A stretch of 64,000 bases of DNA from an uncultured Acetatifactor sp. (GTDB taxonomy: Bacteria > Bacillota > Clostridia > Lachnospirales > Lachnospiraceae): positions 25,178-89,177 of the forward strand of contig CAJUFO010000007.1 in the NCBI GenBank assembly GCA_910585615.1. Reading direction: 5' to 3'. A program made the position numbers and the translations under genes. Shown in pieces: positions 14,987 through 23,290 of this stretch. A model generated the notes under the pieces. The model was not told the origin of the DNA. It was given only the letters and a program-made list of their open reading frames with translations, and searched no databases. The first letter of the stretch is position 1. The number at the start of each line of letters is the position of its first letter.

Positions 14987-17797
14987 ATGAACGAATGGAA
15001 CAATGCGCCGACGGAGGGACTGTCGGCGGAGCAGGAGCTGACGGAGCGTCAGGATGAGGCGGCAGGGACACAGGAGGCTGCAAAGGCAGAAGAGCGGACA
15101 GAGGCAGCGCAGACGGCCGGAGAGACCGATTGGAATGCGGCAGAGGAGCCGGCGGAGAGCAGGGAAAGCTCCATGGCCGGACAGGAGGAAGCCGTCGGGC
15201 AGGAAGACATGGAAGAAGAGCCGGGGACGGCCGCGGCGTCAGAGACGGCAGAAGCGGCTGACGGGAACGATGAGGTCCCGGAGCCGGGAGAAGTGACGGA
15301 GGGGGACGATGAACCCCGGGAAGCGGAGGAGCCGGAGGTGTCCCAGGGGGATAAGACGGACGAATCTGAGGAAACGGAAGAGACCGACGAGTGGGAGGCG
15401 GAAGAGCGCTCTGCAAAGGTCGAGGAGACAGAAGAGACAATGGAGACAATAGCGGCTGCGCCGGAAGAGGGCGCAGAGGGCGTGAAGCCGCAGACACGGA
15501 CAGACGGCAACGAGGGAGAGGCCGCGGATTCCGCCAGCCTGGCCTCCATCGAGCCCCTTTTGGACGAGCGCATCGTGCGGGCCGTGCGGGAGATGGGCTT
15601 CGAGAAGCTGACGCCCATCCAGGTGCAGGCCATCCCCTATCTGCTGGACGGCGAGGACATCATTGGACAGGCCCAGACAGGCACGGGCAAGACGGCGGCT
15701 TTCGCCATCCCCGCCCTGCAGAAGATTGATCCTGACCTGCGCAAGCTCCAGACCATCATCCTCTGCCCCACTAGGGAGCTTGCTATGCAGGCCGCGGAGG
15801 AGATTCGCAACATCGCCAAATTCATGCACGGCATCAAGGTACTGCCCGTCTACGGCGGACAGGACATCAGCAAGCAGATTAGGGGGCTGAAGGACGTGCA
15901 GATTGTGGTGGGCACTCCGGGCCGCGTGATGGATCATATGCGCCGCCGTACCATCAAGCTTGACTACGTGAACATGGTGGTGCTGGACGAGGCGGACGAG
16001 ATGCTGGACATGGGCTTCCGGGAGGACATGGAGCTGATACTGGGCGAGATTCCCAATGCCCATCAGACCGCCCTGTTCTCCGCTACCATGCCCCAGCCCA
16101 TCCTGGAGATTGCCAACCGGTTCCAGAAGGACGCCAGGCTGGTGCGGGTGGCGGCAAAGGAGCTGACGATTCCTTTGGTGTCCCAGAGATACTATAGAGT
16201 AAAGAGCCATGACAAGGATGCGGCATGTATCCGTCTGCTGGAGTATTATCAGCCCAAGCTGTGTCTGATTTTCTGTAATACGAAGATTAAGGTGGACGAG
16301 GTGTCCGAGCTGCTGAAGAAGGCGGAGTTCCGGGCCGAGGGGCTTCATGGGGACATGTCCCAGCACCAGAGGGACGTGGCCATGAACCATTTCCGGAACG
16401 GCAGCACCAATATCCTGATTGCCACGGACGTGGCGGCCAGGGGCATCGATGTGGACAATGTGGAGGTGGTCATCAATTATGACCTGCCTCAGGACAATGA
16501 ATATTATGTGCACCGCATCGGCCGGACGGGCCGGGCGGGGAAGACGGGACGGTCTTTCACCTTTGTCAGCGGCAGGGAGCTTTTCCGTCTCCGCCAGATA
16601 GAGCGGTTCTGCCATACCACTATCGAGGAGAGGGAGCTTCCCAATGCCTCCAAAGTGATGAAGGCCAAGGCGGAGAAATACCTGAACCGTTCCTGGGAGC
16701 TGCACGGCCGGGACGATATCGACTTGATGAAGAGCTATGTGGAGCGGAAGATGGAGGAAGAGGGGTGCGATGCCCTGGACCTGGCTGCCGCCATGCTGAA
16801 ATATCATATCGGGGACCTGGGGCCGGAGATAGAAGTGGATGATTACGAGGCCCGGGGCGGTCGGGGAGACCGCGGAAGAGGCAGGGGCCGCAGGAGAGGC
16901 GGACGTGACGAGGAGCGCCGTGGTCGGGAGGAAGGCCGCGAGGGCCGCAGGAGACGCGACCGGGACGAGGAGAGAGAGAATCGCAGAAGGCGCGGGCGTG
17001 ACGAGGAACGCGAGGAGCGCAGGAGCCGTGAGCGCGATGAGGAGCGTGAGAGCCGCCGCAGACGCGACCGGGACGAAGACCGTGAGGAGCACGACAGCCG
17101 TCAGGGCTTCGGCCATGATGGAGAACGTGACAGCCGTCAGGGCTTCGGCCATGATGGGGAACGTGACAGCCGCCAGGGCTTCGGCCATGATGGGGAACGT
17201 GACAGCCAGAAGGGCTTCCAGGGAGCTCAGGAACGGGAAGACGGCAGAAGCTTTGAGTGGGGCGAAAACCGCGACAGCCGCCGTAGGCGCGACCGTGACG
17301 AAGACCGTGAAGAGCGCGACAGCCGTAGGAGACGCGACCGCGACGAAGGGCATGAAGACCGCGATAGCCGCCGAAGCCGTGGCGAGGAGCGGGGAGACCG
17401 TGAGAACCGCGGGCGGTTTAGCTGGTCGGAGGAGCGCGACAGCCGTCGCCGTGGTCGTGACGAGGACCGTGACAGCCGCAGAAAGCGCGACCGTGAGGAC
17501 GACCGTGACAGCCGCAGCAGACGCGGCCGTGAGGAGAGCCGTGACGACCGCGGAAGACGCGGCCGTGACAATGACCGTGATGCCCGCCGTGGCCGCGAGC
17601 GTAATGAAGAGCGGATTCACGGGAGGTTCGAGCGGGAGAGCAGCCGTGACAGCCGCCGCCGTGGAAGAGACGAGGAGCGTGACAGCCGTAGGAAGCGGGA
17701 TCGTGAGGAGAGCCGCCCCTCTAGGCTGCGTGATGTCAGGATGGATGGCAGCGACAGGGGACTTGCGTTCTCCTTTCCCAAAAAGAAGAGGAAATAA
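14987..17797 (+). CDS. DEAD-box RNA helicase with acidic N-terminus and Arg-rich C-terminal tail
   Basis: 936 residues in three parts. Residues 1-185 are a Glu-rich disordered region. The helicase core (about 190-560) has the Q motif FEKLTPIQVQAIPYLL, motif I AQTGTGKT, DEAD (VLDEADEMLDMGF), SAT and HRIGRTGRAGKTG. The last 310 residues are almost only Arg, Asp, Glu, Ser and Gly (RRRDRDEDREERDSRR), with three perfect 12-residue repeats. Such enzymes (CsdA/DeaD/CshA) remodel RNA in ribosome assembly and mRNA decay; basic tails bind RNA. The acidic head and mixed-charge tail are unusually long and may drive condensate formation (inference). ATG 14987 is chosen over TTG 14957 because CAGGTAGG precedes it. 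Confidence 0.9.
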   Translation: MNEWNNAPTEGLSAEQELTERQDEAAGTQEAAKAEERTEAAQTAGETDWNAAEEPAESRESSMAGQEEAVGQEDMEEEPGTAAASETAEAADGNDEVPEPGEVTEGDDEPREAEEPEVSQGDKTDESEETEETDEWEAEERSAKVEETEETMETIAAAPEEGAEGVKPQTRTDGNEGEAADSASLASIEPLLDERIVRAVREMGFEKLTPIQVQAIPYLLDGEDIIGQAQTGTGKTAAFAIPALQKIDPDLRKLQTIILCPTRELAMQAAEEIRNIAKFMHGIKVLPVYGGQDISKQIRGLKDVQIVVGTPGRVMDHMRRRTIKLDYVNMVVLDEADEMLDMGFREDMELILGEIPNAHQTALFSATMPQPILEIANRFQKDARLVRVAAKELTIPLVSQRYYRVKSHDKDAACIRLLEYYQPKLCLIFCNTKIKVDEVSELLKKAEFRAEGLHGDMSQHQRDVAMNHFRNGSTNILIATDVAARGIDVDNVEVVINYDLPQDNEYYVHRIGRTGRAGKTGRSFTFVSGRELFRLRQIERFCHTTIEERELPNASKVMKAKAEKYLNRSWELHGRDDIDLMKSYVERKMEEEGCDALDLAAAMLKYHIGDLGPEIEVDDYEARGGRGDRGRGRGRRRGGRDEERRGREEGREGRRRRDRDEERENRRRRGRDEEREERRSRERDEERESRRRRDRDEDREEHDSRQGFGHDGERDSRQGFGHDGERDSRQGFGHDGERDSQKGFQGAQEREDGRSFEWGENRDSRRRRDRDEDREERDSRRRRDRDEGHEDRDSRRSRGEERGDRENRGRFSWSEERDSRRRGRDEDRDSRRKRDREDDRDSRSRRGREESRDDRGRRGRDNDRDARRGRERNEERIHGRFERESSRDSRRRGRDEERDSRRKRDREESRPSRLRDVRMDGSDRGLAFSFPKKKRK
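17093..17200 (+). repeat. Three tandem 36-bp repeats within the helicase tail
   Basis: The unit GACAGCCGTCAGGGCTTCGG plus 16 more bases occurs at 17093, 17129 and 17165 with one or two changes; a decayed fourth copy follows at 17201. It encodes DSRQGFGHDGER. In-frame copy number could vary between strains. Confidence 0.9.
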
Positions 17798-17803
17798 GAC
17801 AGG

Positions 17804-18340
17804 ATGAGAATCGGAACGGGATATGATGTGCACAGGCTTGTCCCGGACAGGGACTTGATGATCGGCGGCGTGAGGATACCCTATGAGAAGGGGCTGTTGG
17901 GCCATTCGGATGCGGATGTGCTGCTCCACGCCGTCATGGACGCCCTGCTGGGGGCGGCGGCGCTGGGGGACATCGGGAAGCATTTTCCGGACAGCGACCC
18001 TGCTTACAAGGGGATTTCTTCCCTGACGCTTCTGGAGAAGGTGGGGAATCTGCTTGGGGAGAAGGGCTTTGTGGTGGAGAACATCGACTCCACCATCATC
18101 GCCCAGGCTCCTAAGATGCGGCCCTATATCGATACCATGCGGGAGAACATCGCCGGGGCCCTGGGGGTGGAGATCGATTTCGTCAGCGTGAAGGCCACCA
18201 CGGAGGAAGGGATGGGCTTCACGGGAGCGGGTGAGGGGATTTCGGCCCAGGCCGTGTGCCTGCTGACCAGCCCCTTTGACCTGACGGCCCAGCAGATTGC
18301 AGGAGGCTGTGAGGGGTGCAGCGGCTGCCGGAAGGCATAG
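17804..18340 (+). CDS. ispF: 2-C-methyl-D-erythritol 2,4-cyclodiphosphate synthase
   Basis: Forms the cyclic diphosphate in the MEP route to isoprenoids. Metal ligands D8 and H10 (GYDVHRL) and the LGHSDADVLLHAVMDALLGAAALGD signature are present, as is the closing AT(T)EEGMGFTGAGEGI. At 178 residues it is about 20 longer than usual; the extra C-terminal part ends CEGCSGCRKA, a small Cys-rich tail. It starts 6 bp after the helicase stop and is probably cotranscribed with it. Confidence 0.96.
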   Translation: MRIGTGYDVHRLVPDRDLMIGGVRIPYEKGLLGHSDADVLLHAVMDALLGAAALGDIGKHFPDSDPAYKGISSLTLLEKVGNLLGEKGFVVENIDSTIIAQAPKMRPYIDTMRENIAGALGVEIDFVSVKATTEEGMGFTGAGEGISAQAVCLLTSPFDLTAQQIAGGCEGCSGCRKA

Positions 18341-18374
18341 GCGGGGATTTTTCGGGCTCTTTTTCACAAAAGCA

Positions 18375-18403
18375 TTGACAGAACCGGTTTTTTTGCATAT
18401 TCT
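18375..18403 (+). promoter_or_regulatory. Promoter of the T-box-controlled cysE-cysS unit
   Basis: TTGACA, 17-base spacer, TATTCT; places the transcript start near 18410. Confidence 0.8.
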
Positions 18404-18434
18404 GTTTAAGTAGGAAATATAGGATGGAAATGCT

Positions 18435-18765
18435 GAGAACGGAGAGAGTACTTTTCGGACGACAGGGCTGTGATATACATCCCGCTGGTCGCGCCAGAAT
18501 GTCAGAGAGGGGCTGTTCATTTGGGACAGGAGCGTTCCAAAGAGCTGGAAGCGGTCCTCATCGGCGGAAAAGGAAGTGCATCCGGGAGCAGGTCCGCTGA
18601 GAGGGCAGGCATAGCCGTGGATTCGGATGGCGAGGGCCGGGCCAGGTAGGCGGACACGTAGGCGCGCGTTAAGCGTATGGAGTGGAAGGCTTGTTCAGCC
18701 TTTAAGTAGAGTGGGACCGCGGATATATCCGTCTCTAAGGAGAGGGATTTTCCGCGGTTTTATTT
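18435..18765 (+). promoter_or_regulatory. T-box riboswitch, probably tRNA-Cys responsive
   Basis: This 330-base leader has the parts of a T-box. The stem I entry GAGAGAGTA is at about 18440 and an AGAGA-type bulge near 18504. The T-box core AGTGGGACC (18710-18718) overlaps an antiterminator. A terminator follows, CCGCGGA (18717-18723) pairing TCCGCGG (18751-18757) before TTTTATTT. Likely specifier is TGC (18577-18579, in GAAGTGCA), matching the Cys genes downstream; GTG one base earlier is the alternative. The variable T-box base is G, which can pair with the U discriminator of tRNA-Cys but not with the A of tRNA-Val, favouring Cys. Uncharged tRNA-Cys would allow readthrough into cysE-cysS. 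Confidence 0.85.
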
Positions 18766-18878
18766 GTGCGGGAGGGAGTTCCGGGAGGCAGTAGGATGCC
18801 TGTCAGGAAATTTGGGGGGCTGCAGCGTCGGTTTTAGGGAGTTCGGGAACAGGATTGGTTCGGGAGGGGAGGGCTTGC

Positions 18879-19553
18879 ATGGGAATCATCGGCAATATTA
18901 CGGAGGAGATTCGGATTATCAGGGAGCGGGATCCGGCTATTCATTCTTCTATGGAGGTTTTTCTGTATCCCAGCTTCAAGGTGATGATTCACTATCGGAT
19001 TGCCCACAGGTTGTATGAGAAAGGGCATTATTTCTGGGCCAGGTGGGTGTCCCAGAGGGGCGTGCGTAAGACCGGAATTGAGATTCATCCCGGCGCGAAG
19101 ATTGGGAAGGGGTTCTTTATTGACCACGGAAATGGCGTCATTATCGGAGAGACAACCATTATCGGGGACAATGTGACCCTGTACCAGGGAGTGACCCTGG
19201 GCGGCACCGGCAAGGAGCACGGCAAGCGCCATCCCACCATTGGCAACAATGTGATGATCAGCGCGGGGGCGAAGGTTCTGGGATCCTTTACCATCGGGGA
19301 CAATTCCAAGATAGGCGCGGGGAGTGTGGTCCTGAGCGAGGTGCCCCCCTGTTCCACGGTGGTGGGCGTGCCGGGACGGGTGGTGAAGCGGGGCAATATG
19401 GCCCTGCCCCAGGAGACCCTGAACCAGACCGATCTGCCGGATCCGATTAAGGAGGACATCGCGAACTTGCAGCATGCCAACTCGGAGATGGTGAACCGCA
19501 TCCTGGAGCTGGAGCAGCAGATAAAGGAGCTGAGGGGAAAGCCCATTGGATAG
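18879..19553 (+). CDS. cysE: Serine O-acetyltransferase
   Basis: 224 residues. Makes O-acetylserine, the first committed step of cysteine synthesis. A short N-terminal helical part (RERDPAIHSSMEVFLYPSFKVMIHYRIAHRLY) precedes a left-handed beta-helix of hexapeptide repeats with catalytic-site motifs GIEIHPGAKIGKG and DHGNGVIIGETTIIGDN, then LGGTGKEHGKRHPTI. The short form fits the Gram-positive CysE group. ATG 18879 follows GGGAGGGGA. It is under T-box control and lies 43 bp before cysS. Confidence 0.95.
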   Translation: MGIIGNITEEIRIIRERDPAIHSSMEVFLYPSFKVMIHYRIAHRLYEKGHYFWARWVSQRGVRKTGIEIHPGAKIGKGFFIDHGNGVIIGETTIIGDNVTLYQGVTLGGTGKEHGKRHPTIGNNVMISAGAKVLGSFTIGDNSKIGAGSVVLSEVPPCSTVVGVPGRVVKRGNMALPQETLNQTDLPDPIKEDIANLQHANSEMVNRILELEQQIKELRGKPIG

Positions 19554-19596
19554 ATACGATTTGGAGCCTGCCCCAGGGCGGGCGGAGAGGAGAAAA

Positions 19597-21021
19597 ATGG
19601 AGAACAGGTTAAGAATCTACAACACGCTCACCAGAAAGGTGGAGCAGTTCATTCCCAATGAGGAGGGAAAGGTGGCCATGTATACCTGCGGCCCCACCGT
19701 GTACCATTTTGCGCACATCGGGAACCTGAGAAGCTATATCATGGAGGATCTGCTGGAGAAGACTTTACGGTATATGGGCTATGACGTGAAGCGGGTCATG
19801 AACATCACGGACGTGGGGCATCTGTCCAGCGACGCGGACACCGGCGAGGACAAGATGCTCAAGGGCGCGAAGCGGGAGCACAAGACGGTGATGGAGATTG
19901 CGAAGTTCTACACGGATGCTTTTTTCGCCGACTGCGCAGACCTGAACATCAAGACCCCGGACGTGGTGGAGCCTGCCACGAACTGCATTTCTGAGTTCAT
20001 CCGGATGATAGAGGGGCTCATGGAGAAGGGCTACGCCTATGAGAGCGGCGGGAACATCTATTTTGACACCTCCAAACTGAAAGAGTATTATGTGCTCTCC
20101 AACCACAGCGAGGAGGAGTTGCTGGTGGGCGTGCGGGACGACGTGGACGAGGATGGGAACAAGAGGAACAAGACGGATTTCGTGCTTTGGTTCACCAAGT
20201 CCAAGTTCGAGGATCAGGAGCTGAAGTGGGAGAGCCCCTGGGGGCTGGGGTATCCCGGTTGGCACATCGAGTGCTCCTGCATCTCCGTGAAGCATCTGGG
20301 CGAGTACATGGACATCCACTGCGGCGGCGTGGACAATATCTTCCCTCATCACACCAACGAGATTGCCCAGAGCGAGGCCTATCTGGGGCATAAATGGTGC
20401 AATTACTGGTTCCATGTGCACCATCTCAACGATAAGGCGGGCAAGATGAGCAAGTCCAAAGGGGAGTTCCTCACCGTGTCCCTGCTGAAGGAAAAAGGGT
20501 ACGACCCCAGGGTGTACCGCCTGTACTGCCTCCAGTCCCATTACCGCAAGCCCCTGGAATTCTCCTTTGAGGCCCTGGACAATGCAGGCGCGGCATTTGA
20601 GAAGCTGACCAAGCGCATCGGGAGCCTCTCGAAGGACGGGGGCGCGGTGGAGCCGGAGAAGTTCGATGCATGGAAGGCCCGCTTCCAGGCAGTGCTCTGC
20701 GATGACCTGAATTCTTCCATGGCGCTGACGGTGCTCTACGACATGCTGAAGGAGGATATGTCCGATGCCACCAAATATGCCCTTGCGGAGGATTTCGACA
20801 AGGTGCTGTCCCTGGATTTGACCACGGCCTATGCGCAAAGGCAGGCCGGGAACGGGGTGGACGCGGAGCTGGAGGCCTATGTCCTGGAGAGAATCGAGGA
20901 GCGCAAGGCCGCGAAGAAAGCCAGGGATTTTGCCAGGGCAGACGAAATCCGGGCCCAGCTTCTGGAGAAGGGAATTGTTCTGGAGGACACCCGCGAGGGT
21001 GTGAAATGGAAGAAAGCATGA
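19597..21021 (+). CDS. cysS: Cysteinyl-tRNA synthetase
   Basis: 474 residues, class I. The first zinc Cys and HIGH-type motif appear as CGPTVYHFAHIGN, the rest of the zinc site as HIECSCISVKHLG plus HHTNEIAQSEA, and the KMSKS loop as KMSKSKGEF. ATG 19597 has GAGGAGAAAA before it; the 51-base extension from 19546 overlaps the cysE end and has no ribosome binding site. Placement behind cysE and a T-box couples cysteine supply and charging. Confidence 0.97.
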   Translation: MENRLRIYNTLTRKVEQFIPNEEGKVAMYTCGPTVYHFAHIGNLRSYIMEDLLEKTLRYMGYDVKRVMNITDVGHLSSDADTGEDKMLKGAKREHKTVMEIAKFYTDAFFADCADLNIKTPDVVEPATNCISEFIRMIEGLMEKGYAYESGGNIYFDTSKLKEYYVLSNHSEEELLVGVRDDVDEDGNKRNKTDFVLWFTKSKFEDQELKWESPWGLGYPGWHIECSCISVKHLGEYMDIHCGGVDNIFPHHTNEIAQSEAYLGHKWCNYWFHVHHLNDKAGKMSKSKGEFLTVSLLKEKGYDPRVYRLYCLQSHYRKPLEFSFEALDNAGAAFEKLTKRIGSLSKDGGAVEPEKFDAWKARFQAVLCDDLNSSMALTVLYDMLKEDMSDATKYALAEDFDKVLSLDLTTAYAQRQAGNGVDAELEAYVLERIEERKAAKKARDFARADEIRAQLLEKGIVLEDTREGVKWKKA

Positions 21022-21689
21022 CGGAGGAGCAGCGCATACGACAGGAGATTTGCCGGGAGGCGGATTCCTTCGACGAGGAGCCGAAGGGAAGCGCGCCAGA
21101 ACCCGGCGCATCGGCTGAGGAGCCGAAGGAAAGCGCGCCAGGATCTGGCGCATCCGGCCAGGAGTCAAAGGAAGGCGCGCCAACAACAGGCTCTTCCGGC
21201 ATAGATGCGGGAAAATGCAAAAAGACGCCGGAGGGAGCCCGGGCCGGCGGGACTTGCCCGCAAAACCTTCTGGAGATGATAACGGATACATTCCCGGGAA
21301 AGCGCCAGGACATCCGCTCCTATTCCGCCTTGTCCCTGGCCTATATCGGGGACGTGGTCTACGACCTGATCATCCGCACGGTGGTGGTGTCCCGGGCCAA
21401 CCGCCCCGTGAACGACTTGCACCGGATTACGGTGCGGTATGTCAGCGCAGGAGCCCAGTCCAAAATCGTACAGGCTTTGGCGGGCAGCTTCACGGAGGAA
21501 GAGGAAGCGGTATACCGCAGAGGAAAGAATTCAAAACCGCACACGACTGCCAAGAACGCCAGTGTGGCGGATTACATGAAGGCCACCGGTTTCGAGGCGG
21601 TGCTGGGATATCTCTATCTGACGGGGGATATGGAGCGGGCGCTGTATCTGGTGAAAAAGGGCATTCAGCTTACAGGTCTGGAGCTATGA
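21006..21689 (+). CDS. mrnC: Mini-ribonuclease III, with N-terminal low-complexity extension
   Basis: 227 residues. The C-terminal 130 are the dimeric RNase III catalytic domain without a dsRNA-binding domain (YSALSLAYIGDVVYDLIIR; KNASVADYMKATGFEAVLGYLYL), the enzyme that matures 23S rRNA ends. The first 85-90 residues are an added Ser/Glu/Pro/Gly segment with repeats of EEPKxSAPxxGAS, not found in typical MrnC of about 140 residues. The start overlaps the end of cysS; ATG 21006 or 21018 are both possible. The gene order cysS-mrnC-rlmB is the common Firmicutes one. Confidence 0.92.
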   Translation: MEESMTEEQRIRQEICREADSFDEEPKGSAPEPGASAEEPKESAPGSGASGQESKEGAPTTGSSGIDAGKCKKTPEGARAGGTCPQNLLEMITDTFPGKRQDIRSYSALSLAYIGDVVYDLIIRTVVVSRANRPVNDLHRITVRYVSAGAQSKIVQALAGSFTEEEEAVYRRGKNSKPHTTAKNASVADYMKATGFEAVLGYLYLTGDMERALYLVKKGIQLTGLEL

Positions 21690-21818
21690 GCCGGTGGGGG
21701 ACGGGCATCTGCCCGAAAGAAGCCCCGGGGACAGCGAAGGACGGGAAGCGGACAGAAGACAGGACACAGGGAACCGGAACAGGATAAAAAGCGCTAAAGC
21801 GCGCAGAGAGGTATAGAC

Positions 21819-22562
21819 ATGAGATACGAGGAATTTACCATAGAGGGAAGGAACGCGGTGAGGGAAGCGTTCCGCTCCGGCAAGGTCATAGACAAGCTCT
21901 ATGTCCAGGACGGCTGCCAGGACGGGCCCGTGGTGGCCATCAAGAAAGAGGCGAAAAAGCATGACACCATCATTCGGTATGTGACCAGGGAACGGCTGGA
22001 TCAGATGTCCGGCACGGGAAAGCACCAGGGGGTCATCGCCATGGCCGCGGCCTATGAGTACGCCACGGTGCAGGACATCCTCCAGGCGGCGAAGGCGAAG
22101 CAGGAGCCGCCCTTTGTCATCCTGCTGGACAATATCGAGGATCCCCACAACCTGGGCGCGATCATCCGCACGGCCAACCTGGCGGGCGCCCACGGCGTCA
22201 TCATCCCCAAGAACCGGGCCGTGGGGCTGACGGCGGGGGTGGCCAGGGCCTCCGCGGGGGCGCTGAACTATACCCCTGTGGCAAAAGTCACCAACCTGGC
22301 CAAGACTATCGAGGAACTGAAGAAGCAGGGCCTGTGGTTCGTCTGTGCGGACATGGGCGGCACTTCCATGTATGAGCTGGACATGAAGGGGCCTATCGGG
22401 CTGGTCATCGGAAGCGAGGGCGAGGGCGTAGGGCGGCTGGTGAAGGAGAAGTGCGACATGGTGGCCGCAATCCCCATGAAGGGGGACATCGACTCCCTGA
22501 ACGCCTCGGTGGCAGCCGGGGTGCTGGCCTATGAGATCCTGCGCCAGCGGAGCATAGGATGA
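21819..22562 (+). CDS. rlmB: 23S rRNA 2'-O-methyltransferase, TrmH/RlmB (SPOUT) family
   Basis: 247 residues. N-terminal substrate-binding domain (EGRNAVREAFRSGKVIDKLYV) followed by a SPOUT methyltransferase domain with the three motifs: LDNIEDPHNLGAIIRTA, GLVIGSEGEGVGRLVKEKCD and IPMKGDIDSLNASVAAGVLAYE. It methylates a ribose in 23S rRNA (G2251 in E. coli RlmB). The start follows a weak AGAGAGG site. It lies downstream of mrnC, as is common in Firmicutes. Confidence 0.95.
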   Translation: MRYEEFTIEGRNAVREAFRSGKVIDKLYVQDGCQDGPVVAIKKEAKKHDTIIRYVTRERLDQMSGTGKHQGVIAMAAAYEYATVQDILQAAKAKQEPPFVILLDNIEDPHNLGAIIRTANLAGAHGVIIPKNRAVGLTAGVARASAGALNYTPVAKVTNLAKTIEELKKQGLWFVCADMGGTSMYELDMKGPIGLVIGSEGEGVGRLVKEKCDMVAAIPMKGDIDSLNASVAAGVLAYEILRQRSIG

Positions 22563-22565
22563 AGA

Positions 22566-22615
22566 GGGTGCGAAGCACACCTCTTTAGGGTGCGAAGCAC
22601 ACCTCTTTAGGGTGC
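22566..22615 (+). repeat. Tandem 22-bp repeat between rlmB and sigH
   Basis: GGGTGCGAAGCACACCTCTT-TA occurs twice in a row with the first 6 bases of a third copy. Each unit contains the small hairpin GTGC-GAA-GCAC. It lies just after the rlmB stop. Confidence 0.85.
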
Positions 22616-22659
22616 TCTGCATATCTTTTTGGGGTGGCTGAGGCGGAGGGGATTGAGAG

Positions 22660-23277
22660 ATGGGTGAAAGGTATGAGGGTTATCAGCAGTACAGCGACGG
22701 GGAGCTGATCGACCGCCTGCGGGGGGGAGAGGCTCCGATTATGGACTATATATGCGACAAATACAAGAACTTGGTGCGCAGCAAGGCTAAGTCCATGTTC
22801 ATCCTGGGGGCAGACAATGAGGATTTGATTCAGGAGGGCATGATCGGGCTGTTCAAGGCGGTGCGGGACTACGACACAGGCCGGGACGCCAGCTTCAGCA
22901 CCTTTGCGGAGCTGTGCATCAGCCGCCAGATGTATACGGCGGTGCAGGCTTCCAAGCGCAAGAAGCATGTGCCGCTGAACACTTATGTGCCCCTGGACGG
23001 AGAGGACACCGGGGATGACAGGGAGAGCCCGCGTCTGGCAGAGCTTCTGGCGGATAGGACCAAGCTGAATCCGGAGGAGATGTTCCTGGACAAGGAGAGG
23101 GTAGCCTATCTGGAGAAGACCATCGAGGAGGAGCTGAGCGATTTTGAGAAACAGGTACTGGACTTATATATGACCGGCATGAGCTACGGCCAGATCGCCA
23201 AGGTGCTGGGCAGGGATGAGAAGGCCACGGACAATGCCCTGCAGAGGCTGAAGGCGAAGATCAAGAAAATTTTGTAA
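22660..23277 (+). CDS. sigH: RNA polymerase sigma-H factor (sporulation/stationary phase)
   Basis: 205 residues of the SigH family: region 2 (IMDYICDKYKNLVRSKAKSMFILGADNEDLIQEGMIGLFKAV), the characteristic RQMYTAVQASKRKKHVPLN, and region 4 with a helix-turn-helix (MSYGQIAKVLGRDEKATDNAL). In Bacillus, SigH drives entry into sporulation, and sigH likewise follows the rlmB/yacP cluster there. Its presence supports a spore-forming Firmicute. Confidence 0.95.
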   Translation: MGERYEGYQQYSDGELIDRLRGGEAPIMDYICDKYKNLVRSKAKSMFILGADNEDLIQEGMIGLFKAVRDYDTGRDASFSTFAELCISRQMYTAVQASKRKKHVPLNTYVPLDGEDTGDDRESPRLAELLADRTKLNPEEMFLDKERVAYLEKTIEEELSDFEKQVLDLYMTGMSYGQIAKVLGRDEKATDNALQRLKAKIKKIL

Positions 23278-23290
23278 AAGGGTAAAAATC

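Noticed and set aside
17093..17200. Repeats considered as a CRISPR-like array
   Set aside because: They are directly adjacent with no spacers and lie in the helicase reading frame.
15239..18520. Very long open frame (1093 codons) on the minus strand
   Set aside because: It is the mirror of the helicase's biased Arg/Asp/Glu codons and of ispF; its protein is low-complexity Val/Ala/Leu with no domain.
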